Part shown: one piece after another, positions 34,113 through 43,304 of the stretch | Layout: each line of letters starts with the position of its first letter | Position numbering within the stretch: the stretch's first letter is position 1 | Source: Streptomyces sp. NBC_01216 | GTDB lineage: Bacteria; Actinomycetota; Actinomycetes; Streptomycetales; Streptomycetaceae | DNA length: 64,000 bases | Reading direction: 5' to 3' | NCBI RefSeq assembly: GCF_035994945.1 | Contig: NZ_CP108677.1 | Location: forward strand, 1,364,001-1,428,000 | Translations under genes and position numbers: made by a program | Notes under the pieces: model-generated | Told to the model about the DNA's origin: nothing | The model's database searches: none | The model's input: the letters and a program-made list of their open reading frames with translations, nothing else

Positions 34113-35291
34113 TCAGGCGCGGGTCCATGCCTCCAGTGCCAGGCCGGACTCCTCCTTCTGGCGCGTCACGCGCAGTGCGCCGTCCTCGCCGATCGCGGCC
34201 AGGACCACGCGGCCGAGCCCGTCGAGGGCCATCGCGGGCGCGCCGGCGCAGACCTCGCCGGTCGGCGACCACACGAGGCCCGCGTCCTCGCTCTCGGTCG
34301 GGTAGGCCGCGAGCGACGGGCGGCCCGAGGCGTCGCGCTGGGCCAGCAGGGTGCAGTCCACACCGTCGACCGGGGTGCGCAGCAGGGCGATGGTCCCCGT
34401 GCCCTCGGCGCCGCCCAGCGTGCGGGGCGGGCCGCCGGGACGCCAGGCGGCGACCTCACCGGTGCCGGCGTCCCGCCAGAAGCGGGTGACGGACTCGCGT
34501 CCGGTGCGGGTCGCCGCGTAGGTGCCGTCGGCGACCGCGACACCGGTGAGATCCTCGGCGCGCGGCATGCGCCAGCCCGGCTCCTTCTGGCTCCAGCGCA
34601 GGACGTGGTCGGCGCAGGGGGCGGACACCTCGGCCAGACCGGCGTCGTTCACGGTCACGGCCACGGTGCCGGAGACCTGGCTGCCCTTGATGTCGCCCCA
34701 GCCCTTCCAACGTCCGGTCTTCTCCTGACTGCGCCCGCTGACACCGCGCCCGGCGTTGCGGACGAACATGTGCATGGAGCCCTCCGGGTCGACCAGCGCC
34801 GACGGCAGGCCGAGGTCGGCGGCGAGGTGCCGGGTCTCCTGGGAGGTGTAGGGGGTGTTGAGGGCGTACCAGTCCCGCAGCGGCCGGCCCGTCTGGTACT
34901 GCACGGCGTACACGACCGAGACGTCGACCTGGTCCGGGCCGCCGGGCAGCCGGCGCAGCCCGGTGAGGAAGACGTAGCCCTCGGGGCTCTGCACGATCGA
35001 CAGATAGGGCACGAGTCCCGGCGCGGGCAGCAGGTCGGGGCCGGTCCACTCGGGGCCGCCGACGTTCTTCTCGGTCCAGCGGAGCACTCCGCCGTCGAGG
35101 GGGGCGTAGGCGGTGAGCCGGCCGTCCTTGCCGCGCAGCAGCCAGTTCCCGGTGGCCGGGACAGGGCCCTTCATCGGGACCGAGGGGGTGAGCTCCGCCG
35201 CGTGGGTTCCCGTGAGTGGGACGGGCGCCGAGGCGCGACCGTCCGGAGCGGGCTTACGGCTCTGCGACCTGCGCGCGGACCACACGGCCAT
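34113..35291 (-). CDS. Conserved hypothetical protein, propeller-like, 392 aa
   Basis: I do not recognise a named family. The protein starts MAVWSARRSQSRKP, has no signal peptide, and consists of repeated beta segments with Trp/Arg spacing such as 'NWLLRGKDGRLTAY', 'GGPEWTGPDLL' and 'RFWRDAGTGEVAAW'. This is compatible with a lectin-like or sialidase-like beta-propeller. The long upstream open frame (to 37505) crosses two other genes and is a shadow. It is divergent from the NYN gene. Confidence 0.7.
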   Translation of the reverse strand: MAVWSARRSQSRKPAPDGRASAPVPLTGTHAAELTPSVPMKGPVPATGNWLLRGKDGRLTAYAPLDGGVLRWTEKNVGGPEWTGPDLLPAPGLVPYLSIVQSPEGYVFLTGLRRLPGGPDQVDVSVVYAVQYQTGRPLRDWYALNTPYTSQETRHLAADLGLPSALVDPEGSMHMFVRNAGRGVSGRSQEKTGRWKGWGDIKGSQVSGTVAVTVNDAGLAEVSAPCADHVLRWSQKEPGWRMPRAEDLTGVAVADGTYAATRTGRESVTRFWRDAGTGEVAAWRPGGPPRTLGGAEGTGTIALLRTPVDGVDCTLLAQRDASGRPSLAAYPTESEDAGLVWSPTGEVCAGAPAMALDGLGRVVLAAIGEDGALRVTRQKEESGLALEAWTRA

Positions 35292-35403
35292 GGTCTGCGA
35301 CCACCTTCCCTGACACCTTGAAATCGCCGCGACAATAGCACTGGGACGCTTCCCACCGTCCGCCGGGAGGCCGCAAGATCGCAAGATCGCGAGGGCAGAG
35401 GTC

Positions 35404-35799
35404 ATGACCGGGGACAAGTCGGAACATCTCCGACCGGTACTGATCGTGGATGGTGCCAATGTCGTCGGTTCCGTCCCGGACGGCTGGTGGCGGGACCGGC
35501 GGGGGGCGGCCGAGCGCTTGCGGGACCGGCTCGTGCAGGTCGCCGCACGGGGTATCCCGGAGGCACCGGGGCCGCTGGACGTGGTGCTGGTGGTCGAGGG
35601 CCGGGCGCGCGGTGTGGCGGACGTGCCGGAGGTGCGGGTCGCCGCGGCGGCGGGCAGCGGCGACGACCTGGTCGTGGAGCTGGCCGAGGAGGCGGCGGAC
35701 CGGCCGTGCGTGGTGGTCACGGCCGACCGGGAACTGCGCCGGCGGGTGACCGCGTACGGCGCGCGGTGCGTGGGGCCGCGCGCCGTGCGGGAGGGGTGA
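35404..35799 (+). CDS. NYN/PIN-like nuclease-fold protein, 131 aa
   Basis: The N-terminal LIVDGANVVGS is the metal-binding Asp motif of NYN (PIN-like) RNases. A second acidic position lies in 'GSGDDLVVELAEEA' and a third in VVVTADRELRRRV. The fold is nearly minimal in length. It probably cleaves RNA; the target is unknown. It starts with ATG after a spacer containing AGGGCAGAGG. It is not co-directional with its neighbours. Confidence 0.78.
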   Translation: MTGDKSEHLRPVLIVDGANVVGSVPDGWWRDRRGAAERLRDRLVQVAARGIPEAPGPLDVVLVVEGRARGVADVPEVRVAAAAGSGDDLVVELAEEAADRPCVVVTADRELRRRVTAYGARCVGPRAVREG

Positions 35800-35890
35800 G
35801 CCGCGTGCGGGGCGCGGGAGCCCGCCCAGGAGACGCTGTACGGGTGTCTGGGGGGGCTGGGCGCCCCCGGGTGACTCGGGAGCCCGCGTC

Positions 35891-37402
35891 CTAGTAGAGG
35901 GCGTCCTGGCCCGTTTTGCCGAGACGGCTGTGCTCGCGCCCGTAGAGGAAGTAGACGACCAGGCCGAGGACCATCCAGACGGCGAAGCGGAACCAGGTCT
36001 CGCCGGGGAGGTTGAGCATCAGCCAGAACGACGCCGCGATGGAGATGACCGGCAGCGCGGGCACCCACGGGGTGCGGAAGGCCCGGTGCAGGTCGGGGCG
36101 GCTGCGGCGCAGGACGATGACGCCGGCGGCGACGACCACGAACGCGAAGAGGGTGCCGATGTTCACCAGGGTGGCGAGTTCGTTGATGCTGGTGAAGCCG
36201 GCCACGACGGCGATGATCCCGCCGAGCAGGATCGTCGGCCGGTAGGGCGTCCTGAACTTCGGGTGGGTGATGGAGAAGAAGCGGGGCAGCAGTCCGTCGC
36301 GGCTCATCGCGAAGAACACCCGGGTCTGGCCGAGCAACAGGATGAGGCAGACGGTGGTGAGGCCGACGGCGGCGCCGAAGCTGATCACACCGGCGTAGAA
36401 GGGGTGCCCCACGGCCTTGAAGGCGTCCGCGAGGGGGGCGCTGACCGACAGTTCGGTGTAGTTCTGCATGCCGGTCACGACCAGCGCCACGGCGACGTAG
36501 AGCACCGTGCAGATGAGCAGCGAGCCGAGGATGCCGCGGGGCATGTCGCGCTGCGGCACCTTCGTCTCCTCGGCGGCGGTGGCGACCACGTCGAAGCCGA
36601 TGAAGGCGAAGAAGACGACCGAGGCGGCGGTGAAGATGCCCATGACACCGAAGTTGGTCGGCTCGTAGCCGAAGATCGTCTGAACCAGCGGGGCGTCCCA
36701 GCCCGATCCGGCCTCCGGGGCCACCGCGTCGGGGATGAACGGGTCGTAGTTGTCGCCGACGATGAAGAAGAGACCCGCGACGATCACGATCATCACGACC
36801 GTGACCTTGATGGCCACGACGATGGCGGTGATGCGGGCGGAGAGCTTCATGCCGAGGACCAGGACCGCGGTCAGCACCACGACCAGGAGGAAGGCCAGCA
36901 GGTCGAAGGTGCCGCCCGGCACGTCGGGCCCTTCGAGGGCGGCAGGCAGATGCCAGCCCACGTTGTCCATCAGGGAGCGCACGTAGCCGGACCAGCCGAC
37001 CGCGACGACCGCCGTTCCGAGCGCGAACTCCAGGACGAGGTCCCAGCCGATGATCCAGGCCGGGAGTTCGCCGATCGAGGCGTACGCGAAGGTGTAGGCC
37101 GAGCCGGCGACCGGGACCGTCGAGGCGAACTCGGCGTAGCACAGGGCCGCGAGCGCGCAGACGATGCCGGCGGCGACGAAGGCCAGCGCGGTGGCGGGTC
37201 CCGCGTTCTCCTTGGCCACCTTGCCGGTGAGGACGAAGATACCGGTGCCGATGATGACGCCGACACCGAAGACCGTCAGGTCCCAGGCGGACAGGGACTT
37301 CCTGAGAGCGTGCTCGGGCTCCTCGGTGTCCCGGATCGACTGCTCGACCGTCTTCGTCCGGAACCACCCGGACGCCCTGCTGGGTTCCTGGTCCGTGCTC
37401 AC
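35891..37402 (-). CDS. APC-superfamily amino acid permease, 503 aa
   Basis: An integral membrane transporter with about 12-14 hydrophobic helices. The N-terminal 'DLTVFGVGVIIGTGIFVLTG' carries the APC family unwound-helix glycine motif, and 'FAFIGFDVVATAAEETKVP' is the conserved helix 6 to loop region. It resembles the cationic amino acid transporter (CAT/YfnA) group. The substrate is not decided by sequence. The N-terminal ~35 residues (ASGWFRTKTVEQS...) are cytosolic and typical of that group. It is followed by convergent NYN-gene spacer. Confidence 0.87.
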   Translation of the reverse strand: MSTDQEPSRASGWFRTKTVEQSIRDTEEPEHALRKSLSAWDLTVFGVGVIIGTGIFVLTGKVAKENAGPATALAFVAAGIVCALAALCYAEFASTVPVAGSAYTFAYASIGELPAWIIGWDLVLEFALGTAVVAVGWSGYVRSLMDNVGWHLPAALEGPDVPGGTFDLLAFLLVVVLTAVLVLGMKLSARITAIVVAIKVTVVMIVIVAGLFFIVGDNYDPFIPDAVAPEAGSGWDAPLVQTIFGYEPTNFGVMGIFTAASVVFFAFIGFDVVATAAEETKVPQRDMPRGILGSLLICTVLYVAVALVVTGMQNYTELSVSAPLADAFKAVGHPFYAGVISFGAAVGLTTVCLILLLGQTRVFFAMSRDGLLPRFFSITHPKFRTPYRPTILLGGIIAVVAGFTSINELATLVNIGTLFAFVVVAAGVIVLRRSRPDLHRAFRTPWVPALPVISIAASFWLMLNLPGETWFRFAVWMVLGLVVYFLYGREHSRLGKTGQDALY

Positions 37403-37490
37403 CGTCGTACCTCCGTGCCGTCGGTCCCAGGACCCATGATCGTGAGGGCGGGCGGAGGGTACGCGAGGCGTAACGGGGTTTCACACGAAC

Positions 37491-37529
37491 GGGCCGGTCG
37501 GACACTCCGTGGAGTGGTCCGACCGGCCC
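37491..37529. terminator. Terminator after dxs
   Basis: GGGCCGGTCGGAC (37491-37503) pairs with GTCCGACCGGCCC (37517-37529); ACTCC/GGAGT extends the stem with one bulge. It lies ~25 bases beyond the dxs stop on the minus strand. Confidence 0.75.
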
Positions 37530-37553
37530 AATGGTGACGCTGGGTGGCGACGG

Positions 37554-39524
37554 TCAGTCGCGCACCGGTGCCACGGCCTGTCCGCTGCTCTCGTAACGGC
37601 CGTCCAGTCGCGCGACCAGGCCGGTGACCTGGCGGGAGATGTCCGGGGCGGTCAGCCCGATCTCCGCCATGACCTCCTTGCGGGAGGCGTGGTCGAGGAA
37701 ACGCGGCGGGATGCCGAAGTCGCGCAGCGGCACGTCCACACCGGCGTCGCGCAGAGCCTGCGCGACGGCCGAGCCGACGCCGCCGACGCGGCTGTTGTCC
37801 TCGACCGTGACCACCACGCGGTGCCGCTCGGCGAGCGGGGCGAGGGCCTCGTCGACCGGCTTGACCCAGCGCGGGTCGACGACGGTCGTCGTGATGCCCT
37901 GCTTGTCGAGGAGGCCGGCGATCTCCAGGCACATCGGCGCCAGCGCGCCGACCGAGACGAGGAGGACGTCGGGCCTGTCCGTACCCGGCTCGCGCAGGAC
38001 GTCCATGCCGCCGATCCGGCGCAGCGCCGGTACGGCGGGGCCGACGGCACCCTTGGAGAAGCGCACGACGGTCGGGGCGTCGGTGACCTCGACGGCCTCG
38101 CGCAGCTGGGCGCGGACCTGGTCGGCGTCGCGTGGGGCGGCGAGCCGCAGGCCGGGGACGACCTGGAGGATCGACATGTCCCACATGCCGTTGTGGGAGG
38201 CGCCGTCGGTCCCGGTGACCCCGGCACGGTCCAGGACGAAGGTGACGCCGCACTTGTGCAGGGCCACGTCCATCAGGACCTGGTCGAAGGCGCGGTTGAG
38301 GAAAGTCGCGTAGACGGCGAAGACCGGATGGAGTCCGCCGGTGGCCAGGCCCGCCGCCGAGACGGCCGCGTGCTGCTCGGCGATGCCGACGTCGTACACA
38401 CGCTCGGGGAATGCCTTGGCGAACCGGTCCAGGCCGACCGGCTGGAGCATGGCCGCGGTGATCGCGACGATGTCCTCGCGTTCCTTGCCGAGCTCGACCA
38501 TCTCCTGGGCGAAGACACCGGTCCAGTCGGCGCCGGAGGAGGCGATCGGCAGGCCGGTGTCGGGGTGGATCTTGCCGACGGCGTGGAAGCGGTCGGCCTC
38601 GTCGGCGAGGGCGGGCTGGTAGCCGCGGCCCTTCTCGGTGAGGCAGTGCACGATCACCGGGCCGCCGAAGCGCTTGGCGCGCGTCAGCGCGGACTCCAGC
38701 GCCTCGATGTCGTGGCCGTCGATCGGACCGACGTACTTCAGGCCCAGGTCCTCGAACATGCCCTGCGGCGCGATGAAGTCCTTCAGGCCCTTCTTGGCGC
38801 CGTGCAGGGTCTCGTAGAGCGGCTTCCCGACGACGGGGGTGCGCTCCAGGATGTCCTTGCCGCGGGCGAGGAAGCGTTCGTAGCCGTCGGTGGTGCGCAG
38901 GGTGGCCAGGTGGTTGGCGAGGCCGCCGATGGTGGGGGCGTAGGAGCGCTCGTTGTCGTTGACGACGATGACCAGCGGGCGGTCCTTGGCGGCGGCGATG
39001 TTGTTCAGCGCCTCCCAGGCCATGCCTCCGGTCAGCGCGCCGTCGCCGATGACCGCGACGACGTGGTCGTCCTTCCGCAGGACCTCGTTGGCCTTGGCCA
39101 GGCCGTCGGCCCAGCCGAGGACGGTCGAGGCGTGCGAGTTCTCGATGACGTCGTGCTCGGACTCGGCCTGCGAGGGGTAGCCGGACAGGCCGCCCTTCAT
39201 CTTGAGCTTCGAGAAGTCCTGGCGGCCGGTGAGCAGCTTGTGGACGTAGCTCTGGTGGCCGGTGTCGAAGAGGACCTTGTCCTTCGGGGAGTCGAAGACG
39301 CGGTGCAGGGCGATGGTCAGCTCGACCACACCGAGATTGGGGCCGAGGTGGCCGCCGGTCTTGGAGACGGCGTCGACGAGGAAGGTCCGGATCTCTTCGG
39401 CCAGCTGTTCCAGCTGTTCCGGGGAGAGCCGGTCCAGATCACGCGGTCCCCTGATGCGGGTCAGCAGATCCCACCCGTCGCCCACCACCACCCTTGGCGG
39501 TCGCGCTGCGCGCGGCTGTGTCAC
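37554..39524 (-). CDS. dxs: 1-deoxy-D-xylulose-5-phosphate synthase, 656 aa
   Basis: A thiamine-diphosphate enzyme joining pyruvate and glyceraldehyde 3-phosphate, the first step of the MEP isoprenoid route. Motifs are '[19 protein letters not shown]', [15 protein letters not shown], the ThDP/Mg segment [16 protein letters not shown], and '[16 protein letters not shown]'. GTG 39524 is preceded by AAGGAGG at four bases, adding ~19 residues before the [11 protein letters not shown] that many homologues start with. A TAGACT -10 candidate lies at 39570-39575 on the minus strand. Confidence 0.95.
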   Translation of the reverse strand: MTQPRAARPPRVVVGDGWDLLTRIRGPRDLDRLSPEQLEQLAEEIRTFLVDAVSKTGGHLGPNLGVVELTIALHRVFDSPKDKVLFDTGHQSYVHKLLTGRQDFSKLKMKGGLSGYPSQAESEHDVIENSHASTVLGWADGLAKANEVLRKDDHVVAVIGDGALTGGMAWEALNNIAAAKDRPLVIVVNDNERSYAPTIGGLANHLATLRTTDGYERFLARGKDILERTPVVGKPLYETLHGAKKGLKDFIAPQGMFEDLGLKYVGPIDGHDIEALESALTRAKRFGGPVIVHCLTEKGRGYQPALADEADRFHAVGKIHPDTGLPIASSGADWTGVFAQEMVELGKEREDIVAITAAMLQPVGLDRFAKAFPERVYDVGIAEQHAAVSAAGLATGGLHPVFAVYATFLNRAFDQVLMDVALHKCGVTFVLDRAGVTGTDGASHNGMWDMSILQVVPGLRLAAPRDADQVRAQLREAVEVTDAPTVVRFSKGAVGPAVPALRRIGGMDVLREPGTDRPDVLLVSVGALAPMCLEIAGLLDKQGITTTVVDPRWVKPVDEALAPLAERHRVVVTVEDNSRVGGVGSAVAQALRDAGVDVPLRDFGIPPRFLDHASRKEVMAEIGLTAPDISRQVTGLVARLDGRYESSGQAVAPVRD

Positions 39525-39569
39525 CGGGCCTCCTTGCGTTTCGAACTGTCGAGCTTGCCGATTTTGTCG

Positions 39570-39575
39570 AGTCTA
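39570..39575 (-). promoter_or_regulatory. Candidate -10 box of dxs
   Basis: On the minus strand TAGACT lies 46 bases upstream of the dxs start, with CTGACC ~19 bases further upstream as a weak -35. Confidence 0.35.
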
Positions 39576-39679
39576 ATGTTCCGCTCCCGGCCTTGGTCAG
39601 CGGGCGGCGGGGTGAGCGTCACCCGAATGGCTGACACGCCGCAGAGCCTACGGTGCGGTACACGGATCAGGACGCGGCG

Positions 39680-39711
39680 GTGCCCGGCGCCGGTTCTGCG
39701 GCGCCGGGCAC
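39680..39711. terminator. Terminator after the xylFGH-type operon
   Basis: GTGCCCGGCGCCG (39680-39692) and CGGCGCCGGGCAC (39699-39711) form a perfect 13-bp stem with a 6-base loop, 38 bases beyond the permease stop. Confidence 0.75.
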
Positions 39712-39748
39712 TGTGGGGTTCGTTACGCGAGGGCCCCGGGGCCCCGTG

Positions 39749-41089
39749 TCACGCGCGGCCCGCGGTCTTCTGCGTGCGGCGGGAGACCGAGTCGATCACG
39801 ACGGCGGCGAGGAGCACCGCGCCGGTGATCATGTACTGGATCTCGTTGGCCATGCCGATCATGTTCAGGCCCTGCTGGATCGACTGGATGACGATCATGC
39901 CGAGGAGCGCGGACCAGACCTTGCCCCGGCCTCCGAAGAGGCTGGTGCCGCCGATGACGGCGGCGGCGATGACCAGCATCAGCGTGTTGCCGCTGCCCAG
40001 GCTCTTGGTGGCGCCGCCGGAGAGGCTCGCCACGAACAGGCCGCCGAAGGCGGCGAGCATGCCGGACAGGCCGAAGACGATGATCCGGATGCGGTCCACG
40101 TTGATGCCGGCACGGCGGGCGGCCTCGGCGTTTCCGCCGACAGCGAAGACCTGGCGGCCGAAGAGGGTCCGCCGGGCGACGAAGTCGGCGATCACGAGCA
40201 CGGCGAGGAAGAGGACCAGCGCGAGCGGCAGGCCCCGGGCGCCCTGGGGCTCGTTCAGCACGTAGGCGATGACGAAGCAGAGGACCGCGACGACGGCCGT
40301 GCGGAGCACGATCTCGCTGGTGGGGCGGGCGGGCAGGTGCGCGTCCTTGCGGCGCTTGGCGTCGCGCAGCAGCGAGCCGGCGTAGGCGAGGACCGCGACG
40401 AGGGCCAGGCCGTAGGCGACGGCCTTGTCCTCGAAGTAGAACGCCGTGAGGTTCTCCACGATGGAGCCGGAGGGGGCGTTGATCGAGCCCTCCTTGCCCA
40501 TCAGCCAGATCTGCAGGCCGCTCCAGCCGAGGAAGCCGGCCAGGGTCACCACGAAGGCGGGGACGCCGATCTTGGCGAAGAAGAAGCCGTGCAGCAGGCC
40601 GATGGCGAGACCGGCGACCACCGCGAGGACGACCGAGAGCAGGTCGCTCATGCCGTTGGTGACGTTGAGGACGGCCCAGACGGCCGCGCCCACGCCCGCG
40701 ACCGAGCCCACGGAGAGGTCGATCTCGCCCAGGATGAGGACGAAGACGATGCCGACGGCCATGATGCCCAGGCCGGAGGAGTACACCGCGATGTTCGAGA
40801 CCGAGCTCGCGGAGAGGAAGTTGCCGTTCTGCACCTGGAAGACGATCGCGATGACGATCAGGCCCAGGACGACGGGCAGCGAGCCGATTTCGCCACCGCG
40901 GATCTTGCGGGAGAACTCGGTCCAGTAGCCCTTGAGGCCCTCCTCGCGGACCAGCAGGCGCGGGTCGACGGCGGGGATCGGGGCGGCGGCCTCGGGGGCC
41001 GGCTCGGGCGCGGCCTCGGCGGTCACGGTACCGGCGGACGCCGCGGCGGTGCTGTCGGGGGTCTCGGGGGTCTTGGCGAGGTCGCTCAC
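39749..41089 (-). CDS. xylH: Sugar ABC transporter permease (XylH type), 446 aa
   Basis: A BPD_transp_2-type permease with ~10 hydrophobic helices and the cytosolic EAA-like region 'NAEAARRAGINVDRIRIIVF'. The N-terminal ~50 residues are an Ala/Pro/Glu-rich tail. It should form the channel of a monosaccharide importer with the upstream XylG and XylF. It overlaps xylG by four bases (GTGA). The substrate D-xylose is assigned from gene order with the ROK regulator, as I recall for S. coelicolor xylFGH. Confidence 0.85.
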   Translation of the reverse strand: MSDLAKTPETPDSTAAASAGTVTAEAAPEPAPEAAAPIPAVDPRLLVREEGLKGYWTEFSRKIRGGEIGSLPVVLGLIVIAIVFQVQNGNFLSASSVSNIAVYSSGLGIMAVGIVFVLILGEIDLSVGSVAGVGAAVWAVLNVTNGMSDLLSVVLAVVAGLAIGLLHGFFFAKIGVPAFVVTLAGFLGWSGLQIWLMGKEGSINAPSGSIVENLTAFYFEDKAVAYGLALVAVLAYAGSLLRDAKRRKDAHLPARPTSEIVLRTAVVAVLCFVIAYVLNEPQGARGLPLALVLFLAVLVIADFVARRTLFGRQVFAVGGNAEAARRAGINVDRIRIIVFGLSGMLAAFGGLFVASLSGGATKSLGSGNTLMLVIAAAVIGGTSLFGGRGKVWSALLGMIVIQSIQQGLNMIGMANEIQYMITGAVLLAAVVIDSVSRRTQKTAGRA

Positions 41090-41883
41090 TTCGCGTCCTC
41101 CTTCGTGGCCGCTGCCGAGGCCGTACGGGCCTGCCGACGGGTCACGGCGTTGTCCGTGGCACCGGTGATGGCGGCGATGATCGTCTCGTGGGTGGTGTCC
41201 TTGACGTCGAAGACGCCGTTGTTGTGGCCCAGCCGCAGCACCGCGACCTTGTCCGCGACGGCCCGGACGTCGGCCATGTTGTGGCTGATGAGGATGACGC
41301 CGTGGCCGCGCTCACGCAGCCGCTCCACCAGGTCGAGCACCTGTGCGGTCTGCTCGACGCCGAGGGCGGCGGTCGGCTCGTCCAGGATGACGATCTTGGG
41401 GTCGCCGATCAGGGCGCGGGCGATGGCCACGACCTGGCGCTGACCGCCGGAGAGGGCGGCGACGGGGATACGGACGCTCGGGATGCGGATGGACAGGGTG
41501 TCCAGCAGCTCCTTGGCGCGCTTCTCCATCGCGATCTCGTCGAGGACGGACACGGAGCGCAGCTCGCTGCCGAGGAAGAGGTTGGCGACGACGTCGAGGT
41601 TGTCGCAGAGCGCCAGGTCCTGGTAGACGGTCGCGACGCCGAGGTTCTGGGAGTCGTGCGGCCTGGTGATCTGGACGGGGCGGCCGTCCCACTCGATGGT
41701 GCCCTCGTCGATCGGGTGGACACCCGAGATCGTCTTGACGAGGGTCGACTTGCCGGCGCCGTTGTCGCCGACCAGGGCGACGACCTCTCCGGCGTGGATC
41801 TCCAGTTCGACATCGGTGAGCACCTGGACGGCGCCGAATCGCTTGGAGACCCCGCGCAACGCCAGCACGGGCGTAGCGGACAC
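41086..41883 (-). CDS. xylG: Sugar ABC transporter ATPase (XylG type), 265 aa
   Basis: A single-domain ABC ATPase: Walker A GDNGAGKST, Q-loop YQDLAL, signature LSGGQRQ, Walker B IVILDEPTAAL and H-loop ISHN. Monosaccharide ATPases of this class (XylG, RbsA) often have two ABC domains; this one has a single domain, which is common in actinobacteria. GTG 41883 has AAGGAG at ~8 bases; the ATG nine bases upstream is too close to that site, and the longer frame to 42042 runs through the spacer. It is coupled to xylH. Confidence 0.87.
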   Translation of the reverse strand: MSATPVLALRGVSKRFGAVQVLTDVELEIHAGEVVALVGDNGAGKSTLVKTISGVHPIDEGTIEWDGRPVQITRPHDSQNLGVATVYQDLALCDNLDVVANLFLGSELRSVSVLDEIAMEKRAKELLDTLSIRIPSVRIPVAALSGGQRQVVAIARALIGDPKIVILDEPTAALGVEQTAQVLDLVERLRERGHGVILISHNMADVRAVADKVAVLRLGHNNGVFDVKDTTHETIIAAITGATDNAVTRRQARTASAAATKEDAK

Positions 41884-42083
41884 GTGAATCATCTCCTTCG
41901 CCGCCTGACCGGCGGGGATGGTGGTGCAGGGGGAGCACTCGGGGTGCGAGAGGAGTCCGGCGCCCCGCCCCCGCTTGCGGGGCGTTGAACGGGGCGGGAG
42001 GCGCCGGACCGGTTCCGGCGGGCCGTCCGGGGGCGCGTGCACGGGGGACGCGCGGGGCCGGACGGCCCGGCCGGCGGCGGGTG

Positions 42084-43184
42084 CTACTTGATGCCCGCCG
42101 CCTCGCAGGCCGCCTTGTACTCGGCGGTGCAGATGTCGGCGGCCTTGTAGACGCCGTCGGCGATGATCGTGGACGCGATGTTGTCCTTGGTGACGACCTG
42201 CGCGTCGTACAGCTTCGCCGGGATGTCGCTGAACTCACCGGTCAGGCTGGTGACCTTGGTCGGGACCAGGTCGTCGATCTTCTCGCCCTTGAGGAGCTTG
42301 ACGGCGATCTCGGCGGTGGTCTCGGCCTCCGGCTTGATCTGCTTGTAGATCGTGAAGGACTGGTCACCCGTCAGGATGCGCTGGAGACCGGCGAGCTCCG
42401 CGTCCTGGCCGCCGACCGGAACCTTGATGCCCTGCTTGGAGAGGGCCGTGATGATGCCGCCGGCCATGCCGTCGTTGGCGGAGTAGACGCCCTGGAAGCC
42501 GCCCTTGCCCAGGGAGTCGATGGCGGCACCCATCTTCTTGTTGGCCTCGTCCGGGGACCAGTCCGGGATGTCCTGCTCGTAGACGACCTTCTTGACGCCG
42601 GAGTCCAGGACGCTGTGGGCGCCCTTCTTGAACAGCGGGGCGTTCGGGTCGGTCGGCGAGCCGTTGATCATGACGACGTTGGCTTCCTTCGCCTTGTCGC
42701 CGAGCGCGGCGACCAGGCCCTCGCCCTGGAGGCGGCCGATCTTCTCGTTGTCGTACGAGACGTAGGCGGAGATCGGGCCCTCGGCCAGGCGGTCGTACGC
42801 GACGACCTTCACGCCGTCCTTCTCCGCCTGCTGCACCCAGGACTTGGTGGCCTTGTAGTCGACCGAGTCCAGGATGATGACCTTCACACCCTGCGTGACG
42901 AGCGCGTCGAACTGCTTCTTCTGCGTCTCGGTGTCCTGCGCGGCGTTGTTGTACTTGACCTCGCAGTCCGAGCACAGGGCCTTGATCTTCGCCTCGATGA
43001 TCGGGCGGTCGAAGGTCTCGTAGCGCGTGGTCTTGTTCTCCGGAAGCAGCAGACCGATGGTCTTGCTGTCACCACCGCCGCCGTTGCCCGAGTCGCTGTC
43101 GCCCGCCTTGCCGCAAGCGGCGACGGAGAGAGCCATCGAGACCGCGGCCGTACCTATGACGATGCGACGCGTCATTGCGTTCAT
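42084..43184 (-). CDS. xylF: Sugar ABC transporter substrate-binding lipoprotein (XylF type), 366 aa
   Basis: A periplasmic-binding-protein-like lipoprotein anchored outside the membrane: signal peptide with lipobox VAAC (Cys24), then a type I (Peripla_BP_4) fold with 'TIGLLLPENKTTRYETFDRP', 'GVKVIILDSVDYKAT', 'VVAYDRL' and 'GVYSANDGMAGGIITAL'. This matches xylose-binding XylF. It is the first gene of xylFGH. The ~200-base gap to xylG holds the spacing expected when the binding protein is made in excess. Upstream lies an A/T-rich control region after the ROK gene. Confidence 0.87.
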   Translation of the reverse strand: MNAMTRRIVIGTAAVSMALSVAACGKAGDSDSGNGGGGDSKTIGLLLPENKTTRYETFDRPIIEAKIKALCSDCEVKYNNAAQDTETQKKQFDALVTQGVKVIILDSVDYKATKSWVQQAEKDGVKVVAYDRLAEGPISAYVSYDNEKIGRLQGEGLVAALGDKAKEANVVMINGSPTDPNAPLFKKGAHSVLDSGVKKVVYEQDIPDWSPDEANKKMGAAIDSLGKGGFQGVYSANDGMAGGIITALSKQGIKVPVGGQDAELAGLQRILTGDQSFTIYKQIKPEAETTAEIAVKLLKGEKIDDLVPTKVTSLTGEFSDIPAKLYDAQVVTKDNIASTIIADGVYKAADICTAEYKAACEAAGIK

Positions 43185-43260
43185 GTGAGTTGCCTCCCTG
43201 ACGAGGCCGCGACGTGCGGCCGAGGTGGCACGAAGTCAACTCGGCCGCACCATCAACGTC

Positions 43261-43303
43261 AAGAAGTAAATTCTTAACGAGATGACAACGGTGCCTTTCG
43301 TTA
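43261..43303 (-). promoter_or_regulatory. A/T-rich control region upstream of xylF
   Basis: AAGAAGTAAATTCTT (43261-43275) is a palindrome around GTAAA. TAACGA (43275-43280) and TCGTTA (43298-43303) form a second inverted repeat. On the minus strand TTGACG follows. Such A/T-rich palindromes stand out in this genome and are a reasonable site for the ROK repressor encoded just upstream; no binding data are available. Confidence 0.4.
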
Positions 43304-43304
43304 T

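Noticed and set aside
34113..37505. A single 1130-codon open frame on the minus strand
   Set aside because: Its first two thirds have shadow-like Arg/Pro/His composition and overlap the NYN gene and the whole APC permease gene. Only the last 392 codons form a natural protein.
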